A stretch of 64,000 bases of DNA from Physcomitrium patens (Eukaryota > Streptophyta > Bryopsida > Funariales > Funariaceae), in the NCBI RefSeq assembly GCF_000002425.4, contig NC_037266.1, positions 4,411,350 through 4,475,349 on the forward strand, read 5' to 3'. Position 1 is the stretch's first letter; every line of letters begins with the position of its first letter. The notes beneath the pieces were generated by a model. The model searched no databases. It worked only from the letters and a program-made list of their open reading frames with translations, and was not told where the DNA came from. A program made the position numbers and the translations under genes. Of the stretch, positions 37,989-50,400 are shown in pieces.

Positions 37989-40263
37989 CTAAAAATGTCT
38001 GCGATTCTTTTTCCTCTTGTTGATGTTCCGTTTATAAACCTTCTCCACTGATTCATCTTCTCTGCAAACATCAGGACGTGAACAATTCAGAACAGTGGCT
38101 CCCACATAATACAGCACTTAAAAGACAGTTAAAATTATCTAGACAGAATTGCAAATTTATTGTGAACGATCATCTCCATGTCTACATCCTCATCCAATAT
38201 TAAACTGGAGTTAGTCTCTCAAACATTAACATCAAGTAGCACTCATTTTCCCATGTACTTTCGTATGAAGATGCATGATCTATAAATTTAATCGCCATCG
38301 CCAAGCTACTTACGGCACGTCTGCGATTACACACAAAAACTAATAGCAAAATAGAAATTGGGTAATAAATTCAGTAAAAAACTTACATAGGTTTGCCTTT
38401 CAGATGCACCACGGCTTCTCGAGCAGCATACAGTATCATCTTCTTCACCTGGACACACGATAAAGTGAAATTATTTGTTGAACAGTCTCGACAACCATGA
38501 CTTCTTTGAATAAAGGCTTGAATGCAGCTGAAGAATAAGACAAAATACCTCCAGCTTATCCTCTCTCGCTCGATGATCCATAGGAAGCAGACGGAATTCG
38601 TTCGTCAATCGCACACACTCTAGAACATTCTCCGGAGAAACGAAGTCCATGGCTACCTTAATGCAGGACTGCATCCACACAGTTGTCACACATCCAGTTA
38701 TTCATCCAAAATAGTAAAACTCGTGGACTTCATCCGAAGTAGTACAACATAGAGGTTTCTTCATCCAAAACCGTACTACATGCCAGAGAATCATGATTAC
38801 CTTCAAGTTGCGAACTTGATGTGGACAACCAGCTGGAATAAACACGGCTTCTTGTTCATATTGCTCAAATGTCCATGCTTCGACTCCTACCCGGATCAGG
38901 AACAGTGGCCCATAAACATTAGACAGGCGACATACACATGGTACAGGATTCGATTTAGAGCACTATTCGCAAAACGAAGTTAAAAATACTGCAGTCAAGA
39001 AACAACGCTTACCATATTCATCCTTCAGTTTTTTCTTGTGCTCTTCATCCAAGTAAAATGATTGATCATGAATAGGATGTGCTACCTGCACATGATCAAC
39101 AACATACACAACACTCACTCACTACGAAATCTGTGCATGGCATTCATTCACGTCGAACACTTTCAACTGTTGGTAACATGAATACTGAGCAGTCACATCT
39201 AAGATTCATTGTGAAGGTCAGTGAAAAGAGGCTTACAGAGTCAACTGGCAAATCACCATAATGCCGGAATTCTGCAACATGTTTAATCAGGTATTCTTGT
39301 AACTTGGACACATCTTCTCGTCTAAAGATATCCCATAACGCTCCACCATATGCAGGTTCAGCCTCATTCATATCGGTGACAGCCGTGCCATCCTCTTTCC
39401 CCTCAACAGCTTTATCAGTCTCGACGCTTTGTTTGATGTCATTTGCTTCAATAATCGTATCGTCATTAGACCCCGGGTTACTAAATGGGTGTAAAGGCAT
39501 CTCATCATCGTCTCTGTTTGCCACTTTTGCTGCCGCTTGTGAACTTGTTCTAGCAAGGAATTCATTCACCTGCTCAACTGCTAGCTTTTTGTAATGATCA
39601 CGTAGCCTGTAGATCTCCTTTCTATGGCTTTTAGAAATTTTGACTTCTTTAGAGTGCGTTAAAACGTTTACCTGTTCCATGAGACAAGGTGAGACCAATG
39701 TAATACCACCTCGTAAGCTTCCCCAATTATCCCGACACAATTATGAAAAGATTATTAATGTGAGCTTCTGAAATCAGTTGCAGCAGAAGTACATCAAAAT
39801 CAAAGTCGAAAAAAATAAGCAATACCGCATCTGACATGTCGCAGTGCAACTTGGTCACTGAATCACCGAGACCAAGTTCCTCACGTAGGCCATAAGCGAT
39901 ATATGTTTTGGGTCCCAGATCAGGTTTTACTGCTTCATCCGGAAGCTTTGAACCTAGGTTAAGGATGCCACTCTTCGGATCAGTGTATTCGTGGTAAGGC
40001 AGACATGCGAGAAATTCACCCCCATGGCGTGGAAGTCGCTCCTCAAAACGAGCAGATTGTGGCCAATCCTTGAGCTTGTACATGGTAGGCCACCCATTTT
40101 TATCAAACCACCCTTTCTCGTAACCCATGAAAAACTTATGGAAGTTCAACTCTGTCTGCAGCCAGCAATTCGAGGTTGAAAAAATATTAACTTCATTCAC
40201 AGAGACATATGCTATGGAACATTTAGAAGACACAAAATAAACAAAGTATCTAACACCAAGCAT

Positions 40264-40309
<46 letters not shown>

Positions 40310-43300
40310 ATGTGTGTGAGAATAACCTCACTCCAATCCGAACAATCAACTGCACGAACAGTTTTGCTGTCATCCTTAAATTTGCCTCGGGTTGTTTCTC
40401 TCAGGGCTCGCCACATAGTTAGCGGCTCCCAACTCAAGCCGGTGGCACCCTCCATCACATTTCGCACAATAACAGGTTGTCCCTGTCTCCAATGCTTTTG
40501 AAAATGTGATAAACCATCTTTCTCAGCCTCTTGTAGAGTAGGACAGTAAAGATAAATGTCTTTATCATCTGTCCGATGAGCGGCCAATCGCACAGTACCG
40601 TTCTCCGCACAATGCGTACACTTAGAGCAAGAACTGTCTTCTTTCTCTAAACTTTCATAATCCTGGAGCAGCTCTTCAACTTCCTCGATCAATTGAAAAA
40701 CCCAATTATGCTCAAAAAGCGATTTCAACCTTAACGTATGACACCCACAACCGCCCCGCATTTTCGGAGGACAAGGAATGTCACCATTTTCAAGTGGAGT
40801 CCACGGCGGAAGGATGACAGGTTCAAGAGAAAGACCCCCAGCATTTACGAACCCCATTTGTTCTCCAGTATCCACACCTCCGACACCTTGATGAGCCGAT
40901 CTATCAGCTGTTTCTTTGCTTTCACCATCCTCTACTTCATCCGCTTTGGGAGTCCTAGAAGTACTTGGTTCAGCTGCCTCTGCTATTACGTCTTTCTCCT
41001 CCCTAAACTCAGCAGGTTCTATCATAACTTCATCATCCTGCTGCGCTGACTCACTCGTTGCATCTTTAGTTGCTTCACAATCCGGCACAGAGGTTGGATT
41101 TGCTGGCTCTCCTAGCAATCCTTTCTCCACCTTCAGCTTCCCTGACTCAGTTTCCGTTAATACTGATTTTCTGGATTCTATCGATAAAGAATTTTTTGAA
41201 GCATTTTCGTCCCCCAAAACACTGCCACCCTCCTCCTTGGGAGACATCTCTGGTAACAATACTACCTCCTTACCAGGAATTCCTGGAAGCATGTGTGTTC
41301 CTATACCAGGTTCCATAGTATCGGGCAACTCATCTTCTGCAGTATCCTCTGAGGACTCTGCTGACTTCTCATTATTCTCATTATCCTGCATATCTTCATC
41401 CTCTTCCCGCACATCCGGGCTATGCTGCACAGTGTCTCCTTGAGGGTCTTCCTCGTCCTCCATGTCTGATTCATCTTTCGTTACTCTTGCCTCAGAGTGC
41501 TGTTGTGCAGACTCCGCTTGTTCTCCGCCTGGTTGCAGCCCAGCACGAAGCTCACGACAGCAGGTTAAGCACAAATCATAAGTGCACTCACAGGGAGGAG
41601 TGCCGCCATCACAGCTCCGAAAGTAGTCTACAATAGATGTACTACAATTATCACTGCAACGTTACAAAAGACAGCAAGTTATTAAAAAGGTTCATCCATT
41701 TTTCAGGACTTTTCACTTTCAGCAGGGCACGCCCACCAAGACAAATATATTGAATGTTACCAGATCAAATTTTAACACTTTTCACAGAAAAAGAAAACTG
41801 AAATCGTTAATGATAACTGTACAAATTAAGCTGTCCAAATTAAACTGTAGGATGTCAAGTTTATAAAAGAACTGCACCCAAATTTTATTAAGGGCATTCC
41901 AAAGTTCACAAGCGATAACAATTATGTATCAAATTCGTTAAAAAACAAAGATGTAATACCAGTATATTCGCTCATCCATAGATACGTTCGCATTTTCAAC
42001 TTTGATGTCTTCTGTACCTGCATGTAACATATCAATCTGATCAGTTCACTAACAAAATGCCTGAGTTTTCCACATCAAAGTGTACTGTTTAATTCAACAG
42101 AGACTACTACAATCAATGAGCTGAAAACTACCTTGAATCTTGCGCTCAATTTGCAACTCTTCTTTCTGCTCTAGCTCAATTTGCTTTAGAACAGGAAGAA
42201 TTCCATTAAGCATGTACTTTAAGAACTTCGTCCTCTCTGCTTCTGATATTTCCTTAGCAATCTGCCCACAAACAACCACAGGACCATCACATAACAGACA
42301 ACACTTTCAGAATCTAAAACAAATACGGAGTTGCTTCCTAATAGATCCAGTTGGTCTAAGTGCTCACCCGCTTAGGTCCATCAGTTCGAAGACAAGCCTT
42401 GCAGTTGCAATTTCCTTTGCAGAAGGGACATTCATTGGAGACGTCAGCTTCTGTCAAACGTGGATACCTGCAAAAAGGGGGAGAAAAAACACGGAACGTC
42501 TCACAAATGTTGCTTAGGTCAAGAGAAAGTTGGTAATACTGAGAAATGCGTGAGGCATCATGGAGAATTCAGGTCTCGATTTCACTATACCAGGCCTTAA
42601 TACAGGGAGCGCAATATCGCTTAGAATCGCATTTGGTGCAAAAGACAACCCGATTCTTATCATTTCTTTGACACTGATGGCACATTCTACTCCTTCCATT
42701 CCGATTATCATCTTTATCTGTGCTCTTCCACTTGACCTAGCACCACAAAGCAGCACGTAGTCAGCTCTAACAATCCAAAATTGTGAAATTCTAAGAACTA
42801 CTAATTTGCTATATAAAACGCCACCCTGAAAACGTCGTCTCACCTCAAATGACTAGGCATTTAGTGTAAAGAGTAAGAGCAATGAAGATATTCCGAACAT
42901 TCCACGCGCACCTCAGTGTAAAAACAGAGGTAAACTAAGAACTGCTTAACATTTGTGTAGACTGCAAGCCCTCACCTCTTTAGGGCGCCGGCCTCGAGCG
43001 ACTTTCTTCTCAAAGCTGTCATCTGAGTCTTCGTCGCTTCCTTCATCAACTTTCTCTTCTTTCTTGACCACTTTCAGAGAAGAATGTCCATTGGTGGCCT
43101 TACCATTGGTACTAGTTTCCTTCTTGTAAACCTTCAAAACCACCGTATCTCTGCTTTCATCATCTTCATTTTTTGCCACGAGTTCTTTCTTTTCAGTCTT
43201 CCGAACGAAAGTTTTTTCAATCTTCGATTTGATTCCGTCCTCTTTCTCCACCTTACCATTACTAGGCTTCTCCGAGATGTCGCAGATTGTCAATTCTCCT

Positions 43301-43707
43301 GAAATTGATTTGCGGCGATTAGGGAGGAATTCGGCGGCATACGTAACTTTCTGCGGCCGCTTCCGCACTTTACGAGTAGCATCCTCACCTCCAGTCCTTA
43401 ACTCATTAGAACGTTCCTGAGAATCATTAGAGTCGTGAAGCGCAGCGTCCGACCCCAAACCGCCACTTCTGCGGGGCTTTTTCTCAGGCGGTGCGATATC
43501 GGTAGTTGAATGCCGTCTCTTCACAGCTTTCGAACCACCCGCAGGTACAGGCTTCAAATGGCTCACACAAAACCGATTCCCTTCCACCCTGGGCTTCTTA
43601 CATCGCCAAACTTTGCCGTCATTCCTTGTACATCGTGTATCACCTGGTTGATCCGGATTTCTTTGCGCTTGAATAACCTCAGGACTTTTTGAACTATTGT
43701 CCGCCAT
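37989..43707 (-). CDS. JmjC-domain histone H3K9 demethylase, KDM3/IBM1-JMJ25 type, with WRC motif
   Basis: A nuclear Fe(II)/2-oxoglutarate dioxygenase expected to demethylate H3K9. Minus-strand exons are 43,707-42,976, 42,736-42,591, 42,467-42,368, 42,261-42,132, 42,017-41,960, 41,653-40,327, 40,155-39,826, 39,671-39,237, 39,085-39,013, 38,886-38,801, 38,668-38,549, 38,448-38,387 and 38,061-37,989. All have GT/AG borders and agree in phase, giving 1,223 residues. A WRC-like motif ([13 protein letters not shown]) lies at 23-52. RING/zinc-binding Cys clusters lie at about 262-330 ([19 protein letters not shown]) and 388-425 ([22 protein letters not shown]). The JmjC iron triad is present as HCD (His935, Asp937) and GCPHQVRN (His1133). 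An acidic, low-complexity segment lies at about 430-660. The last exon adds a basic tail; reading past the exon 12 donor would instead stop after KGKPM. Confidence 0.93.
40267..40305. repeat. (TA)n microsatellite in JmjC intron 6
   Basis: About 19 TA units lie within the intron between exons 6 and 7. Confidence 0.9.
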
Positions 43708-45660
43708 TGCTAGCTCACTGAAATTGCATTCTCCCTTAATGACACTTCACCGTTTCCAGATTCCTCTGCGCATTGACATGCCATGCCAGGCAAGTCGCAG
43801 AAGTAAGCTAATAGTTCCCATCAAATAGCGATTATCAATTCCTAGACCCGTCAAGGTGCTAAAATAGAATCCAGAGCAACAGAACAATACCTTGCCGGGA
43901 AAAATCAAAAGAACAGCTCCCCCTCGGTAGCTACAAAAATTCTTTTCAGAGGAAACGGCTTAAATTCTAGAGATTATTGGTCAACCTCCTTTCTGTTCAT
44001 AATTCATGCTTCTTGGCTTAATTGCTCCTGAAGCTAAGCACAAAATGATTGCAGGTAAGTTTTCTAAGTGATCTTTGCCAAACATAGTGAGGGTACCTGC
44101 ACGAAACCACGACGCCGTTGCATAGCAGTTATAATGACTCATTTCAAACCCCAATCGCCTCTAAATCAAATTTTAATTCAGTGCTACTCGGTACATTGAG
44201 CGTAGACACTCTATCGCTGATGAAGATCTGTGGTGATTATAAACTTAAGTAGTGATTATCCCGCGTAAGCTTGATTTCTCCTAAGGAAAATATCGAGTAT
44301 TTCTCCGCTTTCTGTTAGAGAGGCGGCTGCAAGTATTAAATCTTAGAGAGTAGAAACTCTTGGAATCCAACTAATTCATGGCCATACATCCTCTGTGGGA
44401 TATAATGAAACAAGGAAACTATTCATGGCCTATCGACACGCCAAACAATACCAAGCAAATTGTCATTGCCAAGACAAACTTACGAAAATGTCATGATTGT
44501 CACTCGCAAACTACGTCTAACCTCAAGTAAAGTATACCTGTGCAGCACCGTTAGGCGAGAATGGCGCTCCAAGACGACAATCCTTCCGCAAGAGGCGTCG
44601 TCAGGCCTAGAGGTAATCGGAGACAACAAAACAACCTGAACGCAAGCGAGGACCGCAATCTATGAACCCGAGGCAGTGTCGTTACAAAGAGCGAAGAAAC
44701 TCGAGAGGTCACAGCTGGTCGCAATAAGTCTCAACAATGCGAACATCGTCGCACACGGGGCAAGATCGCTCGATAACACAAAAAAGATTGCTCGTCCTAG
44801 TCCTCTCTTCCGTCCGCTTGCCCGCGTCGGCTAGCAGCAAACCACACCACACACTCCGAACCATTCAAACAAGCGCCCCAACCAAGGCAAGCGAGTTCCA
44901 AAGATTAAATAAAACTATGAAATAGGGCAACATATCCCAAGCCACTGATAGCCACAGCACCGCAAGCGCTCCCCTTCCTCTCTAATTGTTGCTTAACCCC
45001 TCATCCGCCACAACACTCGGGAATCCCTCAAACCTTGGGAAATTCACAAACCTCCCCCCCTCCCCACAAGTTCGTACCAGAGAAAATCTCATCCGCCGCC
45101 GCGGTTCGCCTCAAACTCCGCCTTCCTTTCACTACCTACGGGAACCCCGGGAACAAACCCTCCCACGGTCTCGCAGAGCTCACTGAATCCTCCACGCAAA
45201 TAAACGCTGAGTGGTGATGGCGCACGCTGGACACGTCTGATCCCCGACCCACCCACGCACAACTAGCCCCTAGCCCCCTTTGCTTCGCTTCCGATCCCTC
45301 TCTCGCAAGCCGAACACGGCACACTTCTGCACTGACGGATGCAGGCAGGGACGAAGGAAAAAGGGAAAGAGGAGGGCATTCAAACGCTTTCGCCCGGTCT
45401 GCGCCTGTTGTGTCTGTCTGTGTGTCTATCTATCTGTCTTCGTCGAGTGAGTGTATGTCTCTGTGAGAATTATCCTCTTCGCTCCGCTTGAGTTTCGTGA
45501 TTATGGGGAGTTAATTCCAGTGCCAATGGTGCGTGGGCGCGGGCAGGTTCTGGAGTTTCCACCAATTTCAAACCTACCCAAGCTGACGGAGGGCCAACCC
45601 CCGCTTAGGCCGGCTGGCCTTGGTGACGTCGCTCGTGCTTAGACCCCCCCCCCCCCCCAA
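43708..45660 (-). promoter_or_regulatory. 5' leader and promoter region of the JmjC gene
   Basis: A splice acceptor (TTTCAG at about 43,723-43,728 on the minus strand) just before the ATG suggests a leader intron. DNA at about 44,540-45,400 is GC and CpG rich, with no supported reading frame, and is the likely promoter/leader exon area. TCTG/TCTA repeats lie at about 45,410-45,440 and a 17-base poly(C) tract at about 45,643-45,658. The start site was not located. Confidence 0.45.
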
Positions 45661-46447
45661 AGCTCCTGGGGGGATCACTTGTGCATTGCAGCATTGGAAC
45701 TGGGTCTCGCACTAAAAACAATCCTGCTACACTTGGGTTTTGCCTCTTGCATTTGGTTTGTGTTTTCTCATTCTTGATTTTGTGATGTGTTGTGTTTTTT
45801 TGCAATTTAATCCCAATGTGAGTGGTCTCATTGGGCCCTGGGGGACAATGGTATCTGAGTTTGTAGAGCCCGTTCACTTGCATTGTTTTTGACAAGCCAA
45901 AGCCAAAACCCTAATGAGCCATGTAAAGGAGAGGAATGTCTTCCAGCTAATGTGGGAGATTTTTATTTAGCTGAATTGTTTTAAAACCACATCTTGTCAA
46001 ATTCTATAATTTATGAACTTAGCACAGTCCAAGTAAATGAGGTTATATTCATCATGTTATAACATCACCAATACCAAATTGGTTTGTTCTTCCATACTAA
46101 ATGGGACTATTCTTCCTATTTAGTTTGAATAAATTGTAAAGAGGCTCAATTTTACTATTTGGATGACATTTCAATTATCTTTTGAAAAATTGATGATCCA
46201 TTATTAAAATTAATAAAGAGTTGCACCTGGTAGTAGCACTATCAAACAAGCTGAATTGCTCTTGTATATAAATATAAATATTAAAAGAAGAATTCCATTA
46301 GGATATTTTATGAGTTCATTTTATATAGGATTCAAACATTGTTAACAATTTGATGGTAAATTTTTAATTTCTGAAATCCATTTTCAAATTTTCAAAATTA
46401 GTGCTATATATCTATAATTCTGCTTATACTAATTAAAAAGTCTTATG

Positions 46448-46490
<43 letters not shown>

Positions 46491-46808
46491 ACTTGAAAAT
46501 ATTAGTTATTTTAAGATTTGTAATTGACACATCAATTTAAACACAAGTTTAACCTTTAGTCATATGCATGTCAAACTTTTGTTGGTATGAAAGTTTGTAG
46601 TCAATGGAAATAAGTATCTACATTTCATTGCAAGATTTCCTTCATATGTTCCACAAGGAAGTGCTGCAAAATCAATGCCATATTATATTTGTGCTTAAAT
46701 ATATTCACCTTACTTAATATATGTCACCAAATACATTTAAATAATATACAAATTTTAAAAATTTAGTGTGTTCTTAGGCCAATATTCTTGATAAAGATTG
46801 AAAACATT

Positions 46809-46843
<35 letters not shown>

Positions 46844-47480
46844 AAATATAATTATAGATACTATATATTTTAAAAATTATTGATGAAATCCTAATCTTTT
46901 TTCTTTGAACCTATTTGAATCAATTACAATAAGCTACATGGATATATGATATAGAAGCTATGGTATAATTTTTTAATTACTTATTTGCTACAAAAATACC
47001 AAATATAAAACTTATTGCTTTGACATAAATTATATACTTGCATTGACATTGGTATAATATTAGTACTTAACAAAATTAATAAATAAATAAAATAAAACAT
47101 AATATTTATGATTCTTTTTTTAAAATCAAATTCTAAATCTTGGGATAATACAAAGGATATGATCTAATTTTTAGTCTTATTTTCTTTGTATAACTTCTAT
47201 CTACACCAAGAATAATAGTTGTTGTATAGAAAATAAACCTTGGAACTCAAAATTAGAAAGATACAAATGATAGTATAATAAATATTGAAATTGTGACAAT
47301 TGAAGTAATTACATTACTTGATCAAATCTCATGCTAATTATAATATCAAATGTACAAAGATTGTGATTATTATGTTGTATAATGGTGATTGAGTACTTTG
47401 TCCATCAATCCAACATTTCCAAGCAATAATTTTTTTAATATAATAATTGAATTTCATACAAGGTATGTCTCAATTTGTTA
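45661..47480. other. A+T-rich intergenic DNA with (TA)n tracts
   Basis: The GC-rich island ends abruptly after about 45,950. (TA)n tracts lie at about 46,450-46,486 and 46,810-46,840. No gene or recognisable element part was seen; probably long-decayed repeat DNA. Confidence 0.45.
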
Positions 47481-47486
47481 CAAACA

Positions 47487-50400
47487 TGTATATTTATATT
47501 AATTATTATACATAATAGAAGAATTTAGAAGAAGAAGTAGAATTAAGCGAATTTAATAATATCTTATAGAAAAGCTACTTAAAAATTTTATAGATGCAAA
47601 TTTGACTTTGAAAGTATTTTAAGATCATTGATAGGTTGAAAATTTGGCCACATGTTACACATGTAGACCACTAGCTTTACAAATTGACCACATGTTGTAT
47701 ATAATCATCACTTGTTATACAAGTTGGTCATATGACATACATGTTGGAAAAATGTCTTGCAATTTAGACACGTGTCTTGAAAGTTGGACACCTATTGGAT
47801 GATTTGTAGAACATTGTCACATAGTTCTTTAGTTAGAAAGTATATATAGAAGCAAAATTAAAGCCTTCTTCACTCTTGTTAACACCTTTTTTTTATTCTT
47901 GCATCATCAAAAATCTCTATTCTTTTTTTATTTGGCAATAGTCATTCAAGTTTCTATTTTATATCTATCTTTGATTTATTTACTTTCTTTCCTTGAGAAT
48001 CACAAGAATATTTTGCTTCTTTGAAGTTTTGTTATAATTTATGTCCTCAATAGTTTGACAAGAATACTAAATTGATCTTTGTGTTTTATTTTAAGAAGTG
48101 AGTGGATTATCTCTTTTCTTATTGTTGTATTTCAAAGGTTGTAAACTACCTTCAAATTAACATTTGTTTAATATATATTTTTTTTAACATTAATTCTTTT
48201 CTTTTAAGAAAGTAAACTACTTCACTTTGTGGAAGTTTTCATTTGATATAAGAAGTTATACATTATCATCTTTTAATTTGACTTATGGATTTGATAAAAT
48301 TATCTATTGTAAAAATAGAAGGAAAAAAAAAATTCATAGATGCTACACTAAATAAAAGTGAGAATAGATTTAGAACTATTATATATCTATATAAGCTTTT
48401 GAATATTTTTAGGATAGAAATTTCATTTACTACCAATATCAATTATAGAAGTATTACTCATATGCTTATAGAAGAAGTCAATAATAAAATCTAATATCTA
48501 TACCAATAAGTTGTTTAATTGAAAGAAGTAAATAGATCAACTTTGCAAGTAAATCCAAAAAGTCTTGCTACTATGAGTATGAAAGTGATAAAAATCAACA
48601 TGCCAAAGAAAATAGAATAAGTTCAAAATTTTGAGGATTTCTACAATAAATTAAATTTCATTAAAAATTACATTCTTCTCAATAGTTTGATGAACTTACT
48701 TAAGTTGGATTTATAGATCCACTCATATTGAAAAGTGGTTTTTGTTGATTTTCACCTTTAATAGAAAATGATTCAAAACTTTTATATAATCTAAATTTAT
48801 TCTTAAAAGTATTTATACACATTTAAAAAAAAATAATTGAAAAAGTGTAGCACAAACATGTTCTTAACTTTACAGCAAAAATCTTAATCAACTACTATTT
48901 ACATTGTTAAATTCCAAAGTCTTGCTTGCAACATTGATTGGAATGATAAAGTATTAATTCAAAAATTTAATATGGATCAAAAGATAATATTAAAGATCTA
49001 ATATTAATAACATAAAAAAAACTATAAAAATAATTTATTACTTAAGCTATTCCATGCAATAATTGATTCTTTGAAAGATACTAAGAATAAATATTTGGTT
49101 GGAAAGAGATAAATCAAGTAATGATAATAACTTCTAATTCTTAGAAACTTATTCATCAGGATTAGAATCTATACAAATTAATGCAGCATATTTTAAATCC
49201 AACTTGAAAATAAATGGTAAAATTTAGAACAAATGTCATTCTATGTAGGAGCTATCGACATACATTTTGAATTGTTGCCATGTCCATTATGTTATTTATA
49301 TGTCAAGATTTATACTTGATATTATTTATTGGCCATAAAAATAAATAAAAAATTGTTAAATTTTCTTTCAAGATATTTTTATTTTACATTAAAAAAAATA
49401 AATGTAATTTTTTATTAATAAAAAAATAATTCTTTTGAAGCTAAAGCAATTTCATCTCTAAGTAATGAAATTAATAATTATTGATTCAACATTTTTCAAT
49501 CAAGTTCAGTTAAGTATGTCTTCAAATCTTCTTGTGTATGATATCAATAATAATTTTTTCAAATCTTTTGATACTTTTAAATTTGAATTTAAAAAAATAT
49601 ACTTTTTTTCAAAGGATATTTACATGTTTTAAAAGATAAAACAAAATTACATGCTTTCATGTTCAATAAAACAATTTAGTTGTAAAAGATTTTAGATACA
49701 ACAACACATTAAAATTAATCTCAAGAGAGTTTTGGTAGCTTTAAATGTAGAATATAGTTAAAGATCTTGTACAATCATGTAATATAAGTTTAAGATCAAA
49801 ATTCCTTGTTACTAATCTTATAGTCTTTTGCAACTACTATCTATGCCAAAACAACTATAGTCATCTTTTTTATGGATTTTATCACAAATTTTCCAATCTC
49901 AAGTTTTTATAACTTTACATTTATGATAGTAGATTGATTCACTAAAATAGCATATTTTGTATCATGTATAAAAATTATTATAAGTATAAGTTTATTTTAA
50001 ATTTTTTTAATAATATTTATTATTATTATTGATTATCAAAGAATCTTATTTATCAAATAAAGGGAATCAATTCTTATCTAGGTTTTGAAGAATTATTTTT
50101 AAAATTTTGAACATAGACATTAAACTATCTTTGATCCTCCATCTTCAAAGTGATAACAAACAAAAATATTTAAATCAAGTATTAAAGTAATATTTGAGAT
50201 GTATCATTAATTACTATGAAGATGATTTAATAATTATTTTACCATTAGCAAAGTTTGTCTATTATTACATGTTATATTCTTCTATTAAATAATTATTTTT
50301 TATTCTAATTATGTTTATCATCTATGTTTTAATATTTTAGACTTTACAAAAGTTAATAATCTTATAATAAAAAAATTAAAAATTTATTTATAAGAAATAC

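Noticed and set aside
40738-41443. Plus-strand frames across the large JmjC exon
   Set aside because: They lie opposite an acidic low-complexity coding region, whose complement is Ser/Leu-rich and open by composition.
44540-45400. Short protein genes in the GC-rich region upstream of the JmjC gene
   Set aside because: The frames are short, overlap on both strands and have no recognisable content. Promoter and leader exon sequence is more likely.
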